From Ettlia oleoabundans (lineage: Eukaryota > Chlorophyta > Chlorophyceae > Chlamydomonadales), in contig JAAMXP010000677.1 in the NCBI GenBank assembly GCA_019693395.1, forward strand, positions 1 through 19,148: a DNA stretch of 19,148 nucleotides, read 5' to 3'. Positions 9,262 through 19,148 of the stretch are shown one piece after another (within the stretch, counting starts at the first letter, position 1; each line of letters starts with the position of its first letter). The notes under the pieces were generated by a model. It saw only the letters and a program-made list of their open reading frames with translations, did not search any database and was not told where the DNA came from. The translations under genes and the position numbers were made by a program.

Positions 9262-12200
9262 TTACAGCCCGGCAAGCTGGCGCCGAAGCGCCTCCGTTTG
9301 TCTCTCAAATGACTTCATAGAAAGCTCTGATGCTAAAGGCAGGCTGCTACCCACCTCTAGGCTGCTCAGCCGTGCCAGATTGCCGCCAAAGCCGCTGCAG
9401 AGGCTTGTGGGAGTGGCAGTGCTGCTTTGAAGCGGCAGGGCAGGGGACAGCTCACTTGCCAAGCCACTTATGGCACCGCTGCTGCCGAAATCCGTCAGTC
9501 GGTATTTGCGGGTGCTGCTGGCAAGTGCTGTGCCAGGTGGCACTGCCCACGCGCTCCTACTGGCTGCCCCACCAACCTCCAACTGACTGAGGCTGGCAGA
9601 CAGAGCAGGGCTGACAGGCTGCACAGCCTCCAAGCGCCAGCTGCTATCCACAGCCTCCTCATGCAACTGTAACAGCAGCTTCCGAGGCCCCAGTGCTAAG
9701 CTATCGGCACCACCAAGGTAACCACTGCGCAACTTAGAAGTGCTGACCCCAGCGCCAGCATCCAGCTCAGGTGTGTGTTTTGCCAGGCTGGCCATCAACT
9801 TGGAGCGCAGCTGCCGAACCTCTGCCACCAATGCAGCGTTGCTGTCCGGCGGCAGCTCCAACGCCGGCGCGTATGCCTCTTGCTGCTGCGTGACTGTCTC
9901 TTGATGCTGCTGCTGCCGCTGCGGCTCCGGAGGCTGGTGGGCCTCTTGGGACCGCTGCTGCTCCCCTTGCACTGCTAAGTGAGTCCTGTCCTGCCGCTGC
10001 TTAGGTACCAAGGTCTGCTGCTGCGATGCGCTGGATGCACTGGGAGAGACTGATGCTGCTGTTGATGCTGCTGCCCCTGCTGCAGCCACGGTCGGCTGCC
10101 GCGCGCTTTTCAACCGCTGCAGAGCTGCGCTGGCTGATGCGCTATTGCGCTCCGCTGCTGCCGCCGACTTCCTGGTGTGCCTGATGTCGGGCCCAATAGG
10201 GCTGCGCGGCAGCTGTTGCGGCTGCTCTGCACCAACAGTAGGTCTGCTGGTGGAAGATGCAGCGCCGCCTGTCCCAGCCGCTGCCTTCTGTTGCTGCTGC
10301 TGTGCATGTGGTGGCATGCTGCTGTCGTCCAAGTGGCCAGCATGCTCCACATGCCGGTGGCAGGGCCAGTGGCTGGATGCAAGTGCTGCCGGGGACAACG
10401 GCAGCCCATCAAACAGCGAGTGATGCTGCTGCTGCTGCTGCGGGCGTGTCTGATCGGCTCCCTGAGGTCGAGGCGTGTAGCCGCTGCTCCGCAGGCCTGT
10501 CGGCCGTTGTTGCAAGGGTGTAGCTGCTGGCACGCCCCACTCACTGCCTCCGCTGGTTGCGCCATCTATTGAGCTTGGGTACAGGTGAAAGGGGCTGGGC
10601 CCTGATGCATCGCCGCCGCCGCCGCCCAAGGCCCGCCTGATGCTTTCCGTCTGCCGCTGAAAGTTGTCAAGCTGCTCAAATATCTTCGCATCATCGCTGC
10701 ACACACGGTAGCAGAGCAAGAACCATGGCTGGGTACGCACGATTGTTTCAATGGCTGCCTGCCACCTGCTTTGGTCAGCCGTAGTGCTGCACAAATTTAC
10801 GTCTATTGTGAAGCAAAACCCTGCCGCATCATCCACAGGAACACTTGCGAAGCAGCCCCCCCATCATCCAACCAAGGACCGACCCACACCACGCCAAGCC
10901 CGCAGACAGAGATGGCCAGCACCCAACACGTCCCCAGCAAATTTTACCTGGGGGCCATCGTCGGCTTCACAGCCTGACACTTCTGCGAGGGTTGCCACTG
11001 CCGCCGCTTGGCCTCAAACCGCTCAATCATTTCCTCCAGATCCTCCTTGCCAGCACGCTGCGAGAATGGATACATAAATGGATGGGGGTTAGGGACGAGC
11101 ATCAACAGCTACTGAGGCTGGCTGGCAGCGCAGCAATACTGCCAGCAAGCAGGCAAAGGGCAGGTGCGCTTTCTGCCGTGTATGCCACATATGGTTGATC
11201 AGAAGCCACAAGATTTCCGAGCACTTCCTGTGCTGTCCACTGTGCGTTCATAATCAATCCTGCAAGAAAACCCAGCCGCATGGCCAGCCATGGCGCCAGA
11301 CGCACCTGCCGCGGCGGTGATGACTGGTCCCCATTGTCTAGAGCATCTAGGAGCGAGCCAAGCGGCTGACCCTTCTGTCCCTGCTGCAGTAGCGTGGAGT
11401 GCTGGTGCAGCAGCCCCTCCATCTGCTGCAGCCGCCACTCCAACTCTGCCTGGCGCTCACGGGAGGCCCCTAGCTGCGCCTGAAGCTCAAACTTGCTGGG
11501 CTGCCAGCCCATATCGCTGAGCTGGTGCCTGCAAAACATGCCACCAGTCGCATATCGGCGCATGCACTTGGAGTGGGAACATGCATGCGACATAGATAGA
11601 TCGTGGTATAAGCAGGCACAGCATGCAGCCTAGACAGGCAGATCATCAGCAACCAATTCAAAAAGTACAGGCTGCAACAGCAAGCCCCGAAATGCCGCCA
11701 AAAGCTGCCACCCACTTGTCTACTCGCCTCCCCTCAGAGCCACGCAGCTGCATGCGGGTGCCCGGCAAATACTGCACACTCCCTTCGCTGCTGTCATCTT
11801 GTCGGTGTGCTGCAAGTGGAGGTTCAACCTCTGCTCGCTCATCTGCAAACTGTGCCCGCTGGGAATGAGTGCGGCCCAGGTACTTATCCAACTGCTCTGT
11901 AGCGGAAAGCTCCTGCTGCTGCTGCTCCTGCTGCCGCGGCTGTGGCGGTGGCTGGTGCTCCACTGGTGATAAGCGCTGACCTGCAGCCTCCGTCCTGCCG
12001 CCGGTCGCAGTGGGGCTGCTAGCACGTGGCGGCTTGAAGGCATAGGCCATGTGCTTGGGCAGCGTGGGCAGCGGGCCGTCTGGCGGGGCGGCACTGAACG
12101 GCTCTGCTATTGTGCCACGTCGCAACTGCTCTAACAGCAGGCGAGCATAGGCATTGCGGTTCTTCTTCCAAACCAGGTTGGCCGTCTGCAGCAGTCATAG

Positions 12201-12526
12201 GACTCGAGCACAACAAGGTGGGTCGTGCTGTGCAAAAAGTGGAGTGCTAGGGCGGGCCAGCAGCCAAGCGGGCGCTAACCAGCGGCACTCGCTGCACCCC
12301 CGGCCGTGCCGCGCACCTCTTCCGACAGCTTCTTGAGCCAGTTTCGAAGTCTGACCTGCGCCTGTTTCTGCAACAAGCCCAAATGGCTCTCAACCGCGCC
12401 TTTGACCTTGCAAAAGGCGTCGTCAGCCTCGACATGGGCGGCTACGTCCTTAAACGCCTGGGAATACGCCGCTTTAGGAGCGGCGTCCCGAGCCCCACCC
12501 GGCTTGCCGGGCAGCGGAGCCACCAT
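9262..12526 (-). CDS. DUF4485-domain coiled-coil protein, CEP112-like N-terminus
   Basis: Five exons join in phase: 12526-12317, 12185-11716, 11528-11306, 11057-10948, 10786-9262, giving 845 residues and a TAA stop. Residues about 22-120 match the DUF4485 pattern I know from the centrosomal protein CEP112: a helical stretch with WLKKLSEE, then WKKNRNAYARLLLEQL, a G-x(4)-PF step, and PPDGPLPTLPKHM. Residues 240-276 and 304-323 are probable coiled coils (QAQLGASRERQAELEWRLQQ region). The long last exon is low complexity, rich in Gln, Ser and Ala from CAG repeats. FxRQTEx(I/L)RRxL occurs at 380-391 and again at the extreme C-terminus, 831-842. A centrosome, basal-body or flagellar role is inferred from the domain only. 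The acceptor of the last exon could also be 17 bases later (AAGCAG/GTGG), which keeps the frame after losing 6 residues. Start: ATG at 12526 directly before the domain. Confidence 0.8.
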
Positions 12527-13041
12527 CCGCCTCAGGCTGCCCGGTGAGGCCTACAGGGTTAACAAAGCTTGGAAGGACTACCAACCATAATGCATGCGTC
12601 CAAACAGAGTGCGCGATGCTTGCGGGCTACCTGGTGAGATGGCGGATTTGAAGCGCAGCGCTCGCGGCAGGAGCAGGCTGTCGGTGGTCGAACCGCCAGC
12701 AGCCAGCCGTGCTTCTTGGATATATATCATAATTACAATCATTGCAAGACCATGCTTGTTGTTGGCGATTATTAGAAAGGCGTCTTGCTTCAGCAATTGA
12801 ATCATGCATGCAGCAGGGGAAGCTGGCGCCACCACACGGGGTCCAAACGTCTTGCTCCACGCTGCTCTGCTCACTCCTAGCACTGGTATGGGTACATCTG
12901 TTTGACTCTACTTCCGCCCGTGCTGGTTTATGACGTAATCTTGGCAACAGCACGATCAGGAGGCCGTGGCAGCTATCCATTACAACAGCAATGCGTGAGC
13001 GCCTCCTTACGGGAGAGGTCACCAGCTGACTTGCCGGCTGC
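12527..13041. other. intergenic region with a TATA-like element
   Basis: No gene seen between the stop of the EF-hand gene and the start of the DUF4485 gene, both on the minus strand. ATATATATCC-like sequence on the minus strand near 12727-12718, about 200 bases before the DUF4485 ATG, is a plausible TATA element. Minus-strand TGTAA occurs at 12984-12980 (58 bases after the EF-hand stop) and 12737-12733 (305 bases after); either may end the EF-hand transcript. Confidence 0.45.
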
Positions 13042-14081
13042 TCAAGGGCACTCCTGGCTCCTCATCAGCGCGGTGAACTCCGAGAAGGAGATCTTGCCAT
13101 CCTGCACACGGATGGGTCAGTAACGGAGACGTGAAAGCCAGGGACAACATAGCGAGCGACCGCAACAGGCGCCACACGACGGCAACAGTCACACTGGGCT
13201 TCAAGCCATCCAGTGGCCGCCTCTAAGTACGCCCAAGTACGGTATACCAGGTGCACATGTGCTAACCTTGTTCTTGTCAGCCACTTGCATGATGCGCTCC
13301 ACGCGGTCGGGAGAAAACATCTTCTTCAGGCTTTCTGCATCCAGCGCGTCACCTGCAGCCGCACAGCAGAGCACACAATAGACCTGGAAGTTCACATTCA
13401 AGCAGCATGTAAGCCGCGTTTTACACCTTGATCAAGCCAGAAAGTGAGATTCACTTGTGTAACTGTGATTACGCGCCGCAAATGTGCAAGCACTGCCCTT
13501 TAGGCTGGGCGCTAGCACACTGTGCATCGCTGTGCAGGTGGGGGCTCACTCTCGCTCTTGGCGCCCATGGCCTTGAAGGCGGCGCTGGTCACGTCTGACG
13601 AAGCCGCTTTCTGGGCCTCCAGGTGGTAATCCCTGCAAGAAGAGGAGGCAAACGACTAAAAAACATATGCTTCAAGTGACACTGACAACCGCTGGAGGGG
13701 ATGGCTGGATGGTTATCCTTCGGGACTCCCAAACAAGCAGCGATCCAGCTCAGAGCGGCGCATTGGCGAAGTGCAGCATTGGCGTAATTATCCGATCGGG
13801 GAATCTGAGCCTCAGGGTATCAGCGTACCAGGTGGTTTTGGGGTTGTCGGGATCGGGGGTGTCATAGTAGCTGCGCCCAACGTTTTTAGTGTTCGGGTTG
13901 GAGCTGCAACGGGCGGGGGGAACGCAGCGGCGGCGGCGACGTGGGTGGCGGTGGCAATGGCGATGGCTGCAGACCTTGTTTCGACGCGCTGTCCCCCGAC
14001 CCTAAATGCGTTCTTAGCATCATCGGGCCGTGCCAGTCGCAGGAGCAGGCTCAAAGCCGTGGCCAGGCCCCGCACGAGCAG
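13042..14081 (-). CDS. EF-hand calcium-binding protein, 3' part (5' end unresolved)
   Basis: Exons, all joining in phase: 13903-13829, 13632-13550, 13352-13267 and 13101-13042 (TGA). They encode about 100 residues ending in the canonical 12-residue calcium loop DKNKDGKISFSE, all ligand positions intact, then FTALMRSQECP. The surrounding helices (SPDRVERIMQVA before, FTALM after) resemble the fourth EF-hand of calcium-dependent protein kinases, but no kinase domain is visible upstream. The exon before it encodes a SYYDTPDPDNPKTTW segment I do not recognise. A further upstream exon, 14081-13975, fits in phase and reads RPDDAKNAFRVGGQRVE, but its 71-base intron is shorter than any other in the window. 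No start codon could be fixed. The EF loop itself is split between the last two exons (after DKNK). Poly(A) signal: see 12527-13041. Confidence 0.6.
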
Positions 14082-14099
14082 CTGCAGGCCAGTGCTCAC

Positions 14100-15650
14100 G
14101 CAGGGTCGAACACTCCGCGCCAGGGGTTGTTCCTGGGGCTAGAGACCTCCGACGTGGGCGTCTCAGACTCGTTTGACCACCGCCCGCTGAGTTTACGAAG
14201 CCGGTCCACAATACCAGACATTCTTGCGAGCAAGCGGGTGGATAATAGTGCTCTGGAAAATTGGATAGTGCGGAAAGCCGCTGAACAAGGGTGTCGGGAG
14301 CCATATATGCGCGCATCTCTAGAAACCCTACTTTCTTCCTCGCCGGTCCCAAATCAGGCTTGTGGCAGGGGCAGTGCTGAACCCTTTGCTGGTTGGCTGG
14401 TGTTGTCGGCAGCTGCCGATAACTATGAGCATCTTGGGTGCTCCCAATTGAGCTAGGCACAGCTGCCAATGACATGGCCTCCCACAGCCAGGTGGAGCGT
14501 TGAGGCTACGTGCCACAAAAGCTAAAAGTGCACCACCTGCTTGTTGGCAGCTCAAAAGCAGTAGCAGATGTGCCTGAAAGCATCAGAATGCTGATGGACT
14601 GAAGTGTGTGATGAGTGTACTCCAACTGGCCTTATGCATAAGACAAATGCGATGACGTCAACCTACAGTGCGTGCCGCCGAAGCTGTGCCGCAGCACCTT
14701 CTATGAGGCACAACACGAGGTGCGCCTGACCCAAAGGTACTGCTCCTGAATCATAACATCCCACACGGGATGCAAGCAGTGCTGCTCAGGCCAGTTGTTC
14801 CTGACGCTCTGACTGTGCTGGGCAAGTTGCCGCAGCAAGGACTCTCACATCCCGCCTTGGCAACCCATCCCCACAAACGCAGAGCCCTGCCCCCCAAGCT
14901 TGGTCGGATCAATTTATAGCCTTTGGCCCATCCACACGTTCAGGACAGTCGCCTGCTTGAGGTTGCCGGCGGTTGCCTGTGTGATGGCGGCGGTAGCAAC
15001 AACGATGCTCCCCAACATCTTCTGCGCTCATACCCCGCGGATACTGGCCGGATCGCGGACTGGAGTAGCCTCTGGCACGCCTGTACTCGATGTACCTCAC
15101 ACGATGTACCTCGGGTTCGGCCGACAAAATGGTGTGCCTGCTGGTGGTGGCGTCTGTCCCGACACTTTTCGACACTGCTCCCCGCCCTCAGAACTGAACA
15201 AATCAGGCTATCAGTATGCTCATCAGTCTCCGCGCCGCGTTTCTGACGCCCGCTGTTCCCGCCTCAGCTCGGCGTCCCCAGAGGCGTGGCGGCATGATCA
15301 GGGCAACATGGAGTCCCGTGTGGGAACAGACGCAACCGGATCAGCCCGAGCGCTTCCAGAGCCTCTTTGCAGCACCTTGTATCCCGCCCTCCGACAACCC
15401 TCTGACAGTGTATGATGCCCGGTGAGCGTCAAGGAGGTGACCCATCCCCGAGGGTTGCTCCCAACGGCCAGTGAGGGCAACCTTCCACCTACCTTCCGCC
15501 GCCTCTGCCCAGCTGCTCGCCTTGTGCTCCATCCCTTTTCTCACTTCCCTCTGGCTTCTGCTGTCACGTTGGCAGTTTGACAACGAGTTTCCTGCATTGA
15601 TTGCGTCGGATTTCTTGCTGTTTCAATTGCTGTGGAACCCATCCTTCAAG
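14100..15650 (+). other. unresolved region, probably 5' and middle part of a + strand gene
   Basis: Several exon-like segments on the + strand cannot be joined with confidence. 14669-14736 (acceptor CTACAG, donor AAAG/GTACTG) reads CVPPKLCRSTFYEAQHEVRL. 15268-15421 (acceptor TTCCCGCCTCAG, strong donor CCCG/GTGAGC) reads WSPVWEQTQPDQPERFQSLF in one frame, exiting in phase 2. A different frame of the same segment (ALPEPLCSTLYPALRQPSD) could enter in phase 2 from 14736 and exit in phase 1 at a weak donor at 15407. A + strand open frame of 171 codons at 13941-14456 contains a plausible RVDNSALENWIVRKAAEQG stretch but starts at GTG and lacks clear splice sites. The left part is likely the promoter space between divergent genes. 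Confidence 0.3.
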
Positions 15651-16166
15651 ACATTTCCAAACATTGCCGCGCCACTGCTACTGCCGCCACCTCTCTTCAC
15701 TGCAGCGATGCTCTCGAGGCATGCACCGGGCTGTGGGGCGAGGAGCGGCAGGAATGCCTGTCCGTGTTCGGGTTGGATGCGGATCGGGTTGATACTTTCT
15801 ACAGTACTGTCTACAATCTAGAGATGGCCTTGGCTCAGGACACAGGTGAGCCGCTACCCGCTGGGCTGGCTGAATCGCTGAGTTGGCTGGGCTTTTCAAA
15901 CGACTGCCTGGCTTTGACTGCCCGGTTTTATTTAAACCAACCCAATTAGATGCTAGGCGGAATGTGTCTGGCTTGATCTGGCTGGAGTCGAGCGAGTGGT
16001 CTGTCACAACTGGTTGAGCACTTGGTAAGTTGCGGCAGCTTTTTCCGAGCTTAAAGAGCAAGGGTCAGGAGGCGAGATTCCACTGAGTGTGGTGGGCCGT
16101 GTGCTGCCTTTCCCCGCTGCAGATCCTGAGGAAGAGGCCTCACACCAGGGCGAGGAGCGCTGCTAG
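15651..16166 (+). CDS. 3' exons of a + strand gene of unknown function
   Basis: Exon 15651-15845 (acceptor with a TTTCTTGCTGTTTC tract ending CAAG; donor ACAG/GTGAGC) and terminal exon 16123-16166 (acceptor TTTCCCCGCTGCAG, TAG stop) join in phase 1. Together they encode about 78 residues: a Cys-containing helix-like segment (HCRATATAATSLHCSDALEA), CTGLWGEERQECLSVFGLDA, a DTFYSTVYNLEMALAQDT stretch, and an acidic tail DPEEEASHQGEERC. I do not recognise the family. The exon may begin earlier, since the same frame is open back to 15576 (another AG at 15585). The only + strand TGTAA I find downstream is at 17154-17158, which would mean a 3' UTR near 1 kb. Confidence 0.6.
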
Positions 16167-17850
16167 TTACACTGCGCATGCTGGGCTCATGCCGTCTGCT
16201 CCTCGCTTGGGTGTGGCAGTAAAGCCTAGTGCTGTTGCAGAAAGCTTCCCCAGATTTTCAGCCCTGCTTGTGTTACCGGCTGCCTCCTTCCCGTAGGCGA
16301 GATAGTACAGCTCACTGCTGTGCACGATGCACATGCTTGTGCGCCACCAGCCCACCCATCCAAGTCATCTGTTGTGTAGCCGTTGCGTTGCTTGATTATA
16401 AAGTGCCAGTTGATGGGGGAGGCGGCATGCATCATTTCTTCTATCGCCACCCATGTTTTTCCTGCGGCATTCATCTTTTGTCATTCATGTACTAATGTAC
16501 TCAGCTTTGAGCGGATGCGTACCGCCCTGTCAGATGTGCTGCTTTTTGCCAAACTTTGCCGTGTGCAACCTTGTATGTCGGGCCAGTGCCCATGCGTCCC
16601 CTTGAAATGAATACCACCCACACGGCGTTTTCCTGCTCCATTGTTGTTGCCCCTCGGTGCCTGCATTAATGACGATATGATCCCGCGTGGCTGACAACAT
16701 TCCCTCCCTGTGTTTTCTCCCTTTTTCCTTTTTCCCATTGGCCGTTGCTCCTCTAAGGCCACTTCATCTTTTGCATCCTGCCCGCCGGGATCGCCGTACC
16801 GGACCACAAACGCCGCATGGCTGCCGGCTGGCCGCCTGTTGCACCAACCCGCCCCACCGCTTTCGCAGAATGGGTTTTACTCCCATCCACTATATCATCC
16901 AGCCTCACCCCACAACCACACATCTCTCTTATTCTGAACGCATTCCTGACTCCTCCACTATACCCCTGGCTGCCCATTTGATTATGGCCTGCTACCCCCA
17001 CCTTTCTTTTGTGCACCATGTCATTACGCTGGCGAGAGGGCAATTTGCCGTGCCTGTTGCATCCACAGATCCATTGTTTGTTGCCAAGAACCCCATTCAC
17101 ATCTTGTTTTCCTATAAGGTTGGCACTGCCTGCCTCTCTGCATATACATATGATGTAAACGTAACAAAAGCCCTCTCCACCCCTTGCTCAGTCGAAAGGG
17201 ATCAGCAACTGGCATCCAACTCGCCCCTCTACCGAGGCAACGGCGGTTTAAGGGTAACGGTTAACTATTGACCCTATATAAGCTCGTTAAGCATAGCCAG
17301 GGTAGGTTCAAAAGGAGTTACAGTGCCACATTTGCAACAGTCACCAAACACCAACAGGAAGGAAGACGATGCACAAGGGCAGGCATGTCGCCAGCAGAAG
17401 GCTGGCCCGCATGGTGCAAGTTTAACAAGCTGAAATGGAAGCAAAATGGGACTGCATGGAGTAGGTAACGGTCATGGCGGTTTATTCATTGCCACAGCAA
17501 AAGAATGATGCATGCTGAGTTAATGAGTATGCAGACTGAATAGAGAGTACAAGCGAGACAAAGAGGAACATAAGCATTACAAAAGCAAGCCTCAAAAGGA
17601 TGGCCGAATGCGGGACAGGTTAGGGCCGCAATTTTTCAGCAGAACTTTTGCCAAATGCTAACCATCAACCCGCCGCTGGGCGTCCTGCGTGCATGCAGCC
17701 GGTACGCTGCCCACCAGTTTGCTGGCAGCGACACAAGGGCTGCAGCTTTCCAGCCAAGCCACCGAGCGGCCGCCGCGACAATCCCCGAATGACACCTTTT
17801 GCTGTGTGGCACGGGAGCGGAGGCAAGAAAAGGAAGGCGAACCGTGGGCC
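16167..17850. other. convergent 3' flanks, no gene seen
   Basis: This lies between the stop of the + strand unknown gene (16166) and the stop of AMP deaminase (17851, minus). A 194-codon open frame on the + strand (16687-17271) is Pro/His/Leu-rich, T/C-rich at DNA level and has no family resemblance; I treat it as UTR or spacer. Poly(A) signals TGTAA are at 17154-17158 (+) and 17581-17577 (minus). Confidence 0.6.
17577..17581 (-). promoter_or_regulatory. TGTAA poly(A) signal of AMP deaminase
   Basis: TTACA on the + strand reads TGTAA on the minus strand, about 270 bases after the AMP deaminase stop codon, a typical chlorophyte 3' UTR arrangement. Confidence 0.5.
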
Positions 17851-18957
17851 TCAATCGGCTGCGCTGTAAACCTCCTTGGCCCGCAGGCGCGCCGCGTGGT
17901 TGCCCGACCCCATCAGCAGCAGACCCGTCTCCTCCTGGTGACAGTCCTTCCTGCAGGCAGCCAGGCGGGGGGTGCACAGCGGTCACAGCATGGAACGACA
18001 GGTGCAGCAGGGCGCAGCAGGCACAGCACAGTGACGGCTAAGGCAGCATTGTCTGGACACGTCAGTGCTCCTTGCAACTTGAGGGGCAGGCACGACGTGC
18101 ATAGCACGCAACGCTGGCATGTGAGACGGGCACGCAACTTGGCAGAAGCAGCGCAGTGCCTCCTGTCCCCATTCCCATCCCCATCCCTGCCACCCCTCAT
18201 TGCATCCCCATTCCCCGCCACAGACACAGTGAGCCCCGTCCACCCTCCCCACCACGCCCCGTAAGCACGACCCCAGCAGCCCCCGCCCACCACCCCCACC
18301 GACACCGCACCTGAACCTCATGCGCAAGGCGGGCACGTTTGTCTTCTGTATGTCGTTGCCCTCAGGCCCCAGCCGCCAGTACTCAGTGTGAACCCAGTGC
18401 ATCTTAACCTGCGGTACAGAAAGGGGCGACGAAGGGTGTGGCACGGGGTACAAGCGGTCAGGCAGGGTGCGCGTATGCGAGGCTGGTACAACGCTGACAA
18501 ACAACACATGGGCCCCCAACCCCAGCCCAAAATACACACACGGCCATCCCCCGTACCCGCCCCACCTGGTGTGGGAATCCCGAGTGCAGCACGCTGTTGC
18601 GCGCCACCTCACACAGATCCGTGGCGCTCAGCTTCCACACCTGCAGGGCACATGTGGGTGTGCTGTGTGTGCTGTGTGTGGCTTATGGAGTCTTGCGGGA
18701 CAGGCACATGAGGCAACGACAGAACTACACGTACAGAACGGCCAGCAGGAAGCGACGCCACACCTCCAAGTGCTACGAAATAAGCTGCCAGCTGCACTGT
18801 CAATAATAAACGGATTTCCACAAGACAGCTTTTCCTGTTATAATGGGCAATTCAGGTCAACGGCATTGTGAGTGTACCGCTGCAATGCTGTACTGCCGAG
18901 TCGTACCTGTGCCGCCACCGAGTACTCCTCCACCAACGGTTCCTTGGTGAGATGGAT
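17851..18957 (-). CDS. AMP deaminase, C-terminal four exons (gene continues past the right edge)
   Basis: AMP deaminase converts AMP to IMP with release of ammonia, in purine nucleotide balance. Exons join in phase: 18957-18907, 18640-18566, 18408-18311, 17950-17851 (TGA). They encode the highly conserved C-terminus: [41 protein letters not shown], then the hallmark [20 protein letters not shown] (plant form: RGPDGNDIHKTNVPHIRVEFR). The last exon, a KDCHQEETG...AKEVYSAAD tail, is where plant enzymes have WKEEM...; it is more divergent. The catalytic metal-binding residues and the STDDP motif lie further upstream and outside the window. At the right edge GGGGGG/GTAAGT (donor at 19142-19137) could end the previous exon, but a run of G is not what the family would predict before HLTKEP, so this junction is open. 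Intron 18906-18641 and the others are ordinary GT-AG. Confidence 0.92.
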
Positions 18958-19148
18958 CTGTGCGGTACCAGGGGGGGAAGAAGAAGAAAGAGAAAGATAT
19001 AAGCAGGTCAGAGTCGCTCCTTGCGCAAGAAAGACCAACAAAGATGCAAGACCACAGGGGTTTCAGCTCATGCAAAAAGAAAGAGCAGTCCGGGTGCAGT
19101 ACTTCATGCAGAAATAAGCCACCCCTTTCCCCGCCCACTTACCCCCCC

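Noticed and set aside
13941..14456. 171-codon + strand frame as a complete gene
   Set aside because: It has a GTG start, a Gly-rich beginning from a GGC repeat, and overlaps a minus-strand exon candidate. Kept only as part of an unresolved region.
14900..15415. 171-codon + strand frame as a single exon
   Set aside because: The first two thirds lack coding character, and an internal acceptor at 15267 suggests only the last part could be exon.
16687..17271. 194-codon + strand frame
   Set aside because: Pyrimidine-rich DNA gives Pro/Leu/His-rich protein with no recognisable domain; it lies where 3' UTRs are expected.

Overview
The window looks like nuclear DNA of a green alga (Chlorophyta), possibly of the Scenedesmus type. 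Evidence: many short exons joined in phase by introns mostly of about 150-500 bases; acceptors nearly all of the form TGCAG/G; TGTAA poly(A) signals (typical of chlorophytes) after several stop codons; CAG-rich tracts in exons and introns; and encoded protein families typical of algae and other eukaryotes. The exact genus is a guess. There are no operons, RBS, CRISPR, IS elements or recognisable RNA genes.

Layout, left to right. (1) 1-163: last exon of an unidentified + strand gene, with its TGTAA at 486-490. (2) 773-8350, minus strand: a secreted multicopper oxidase of the ascorbate-oxidase/laccase type, rebuilt from 17 exons (685 codons read to a stop at 1832). All ten copper-binding histidines and the type-1 cysteine are present. 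Its 3' end is uncertain: a strong donor precedes the stop, and a membrane-helix reading frame at 848-773 may be the true last exon. (3) 8351-9261: intergenic. (4) 9262-12526, minus strand: complete five-exon gene for an 845-residue protein with an N-terminal DUF4485 domain (the CEP112-type centrosomal domain), coiled coils and a long low-complexity tail. (5) 12527-13041: intergenic, with a TATA-like element. (6) 13042 to about 14081, minus strand: 3' exons of an EF-hand protein ending in one canonical calcium loop; 5' end unresolved. (7) about 14100-16166: a + strand gene of unknown function. Only its last two exons are secure; a strong donor and two competing reading frames at 15268-15600 leave its middle unsettled. 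(8) 16167-17850: convergent 3' regions, no gene seen. (9) 17851 to the right edge, minus strand: the last four exons of AMP deaminase.

The genes are not functionally linked in any obvious way: a secreted copper oxidase, a probable centrosome/basal-body protein, a calcium-binding protein, and a purine-nucleotide enzyme. The points worth a second look are in the oxidase: a glutamine at the type-1 axial position, an 18-base exon followed by a GC-AG intron, three stacked copies of one 3' splice site, and a possible membrane anchor.
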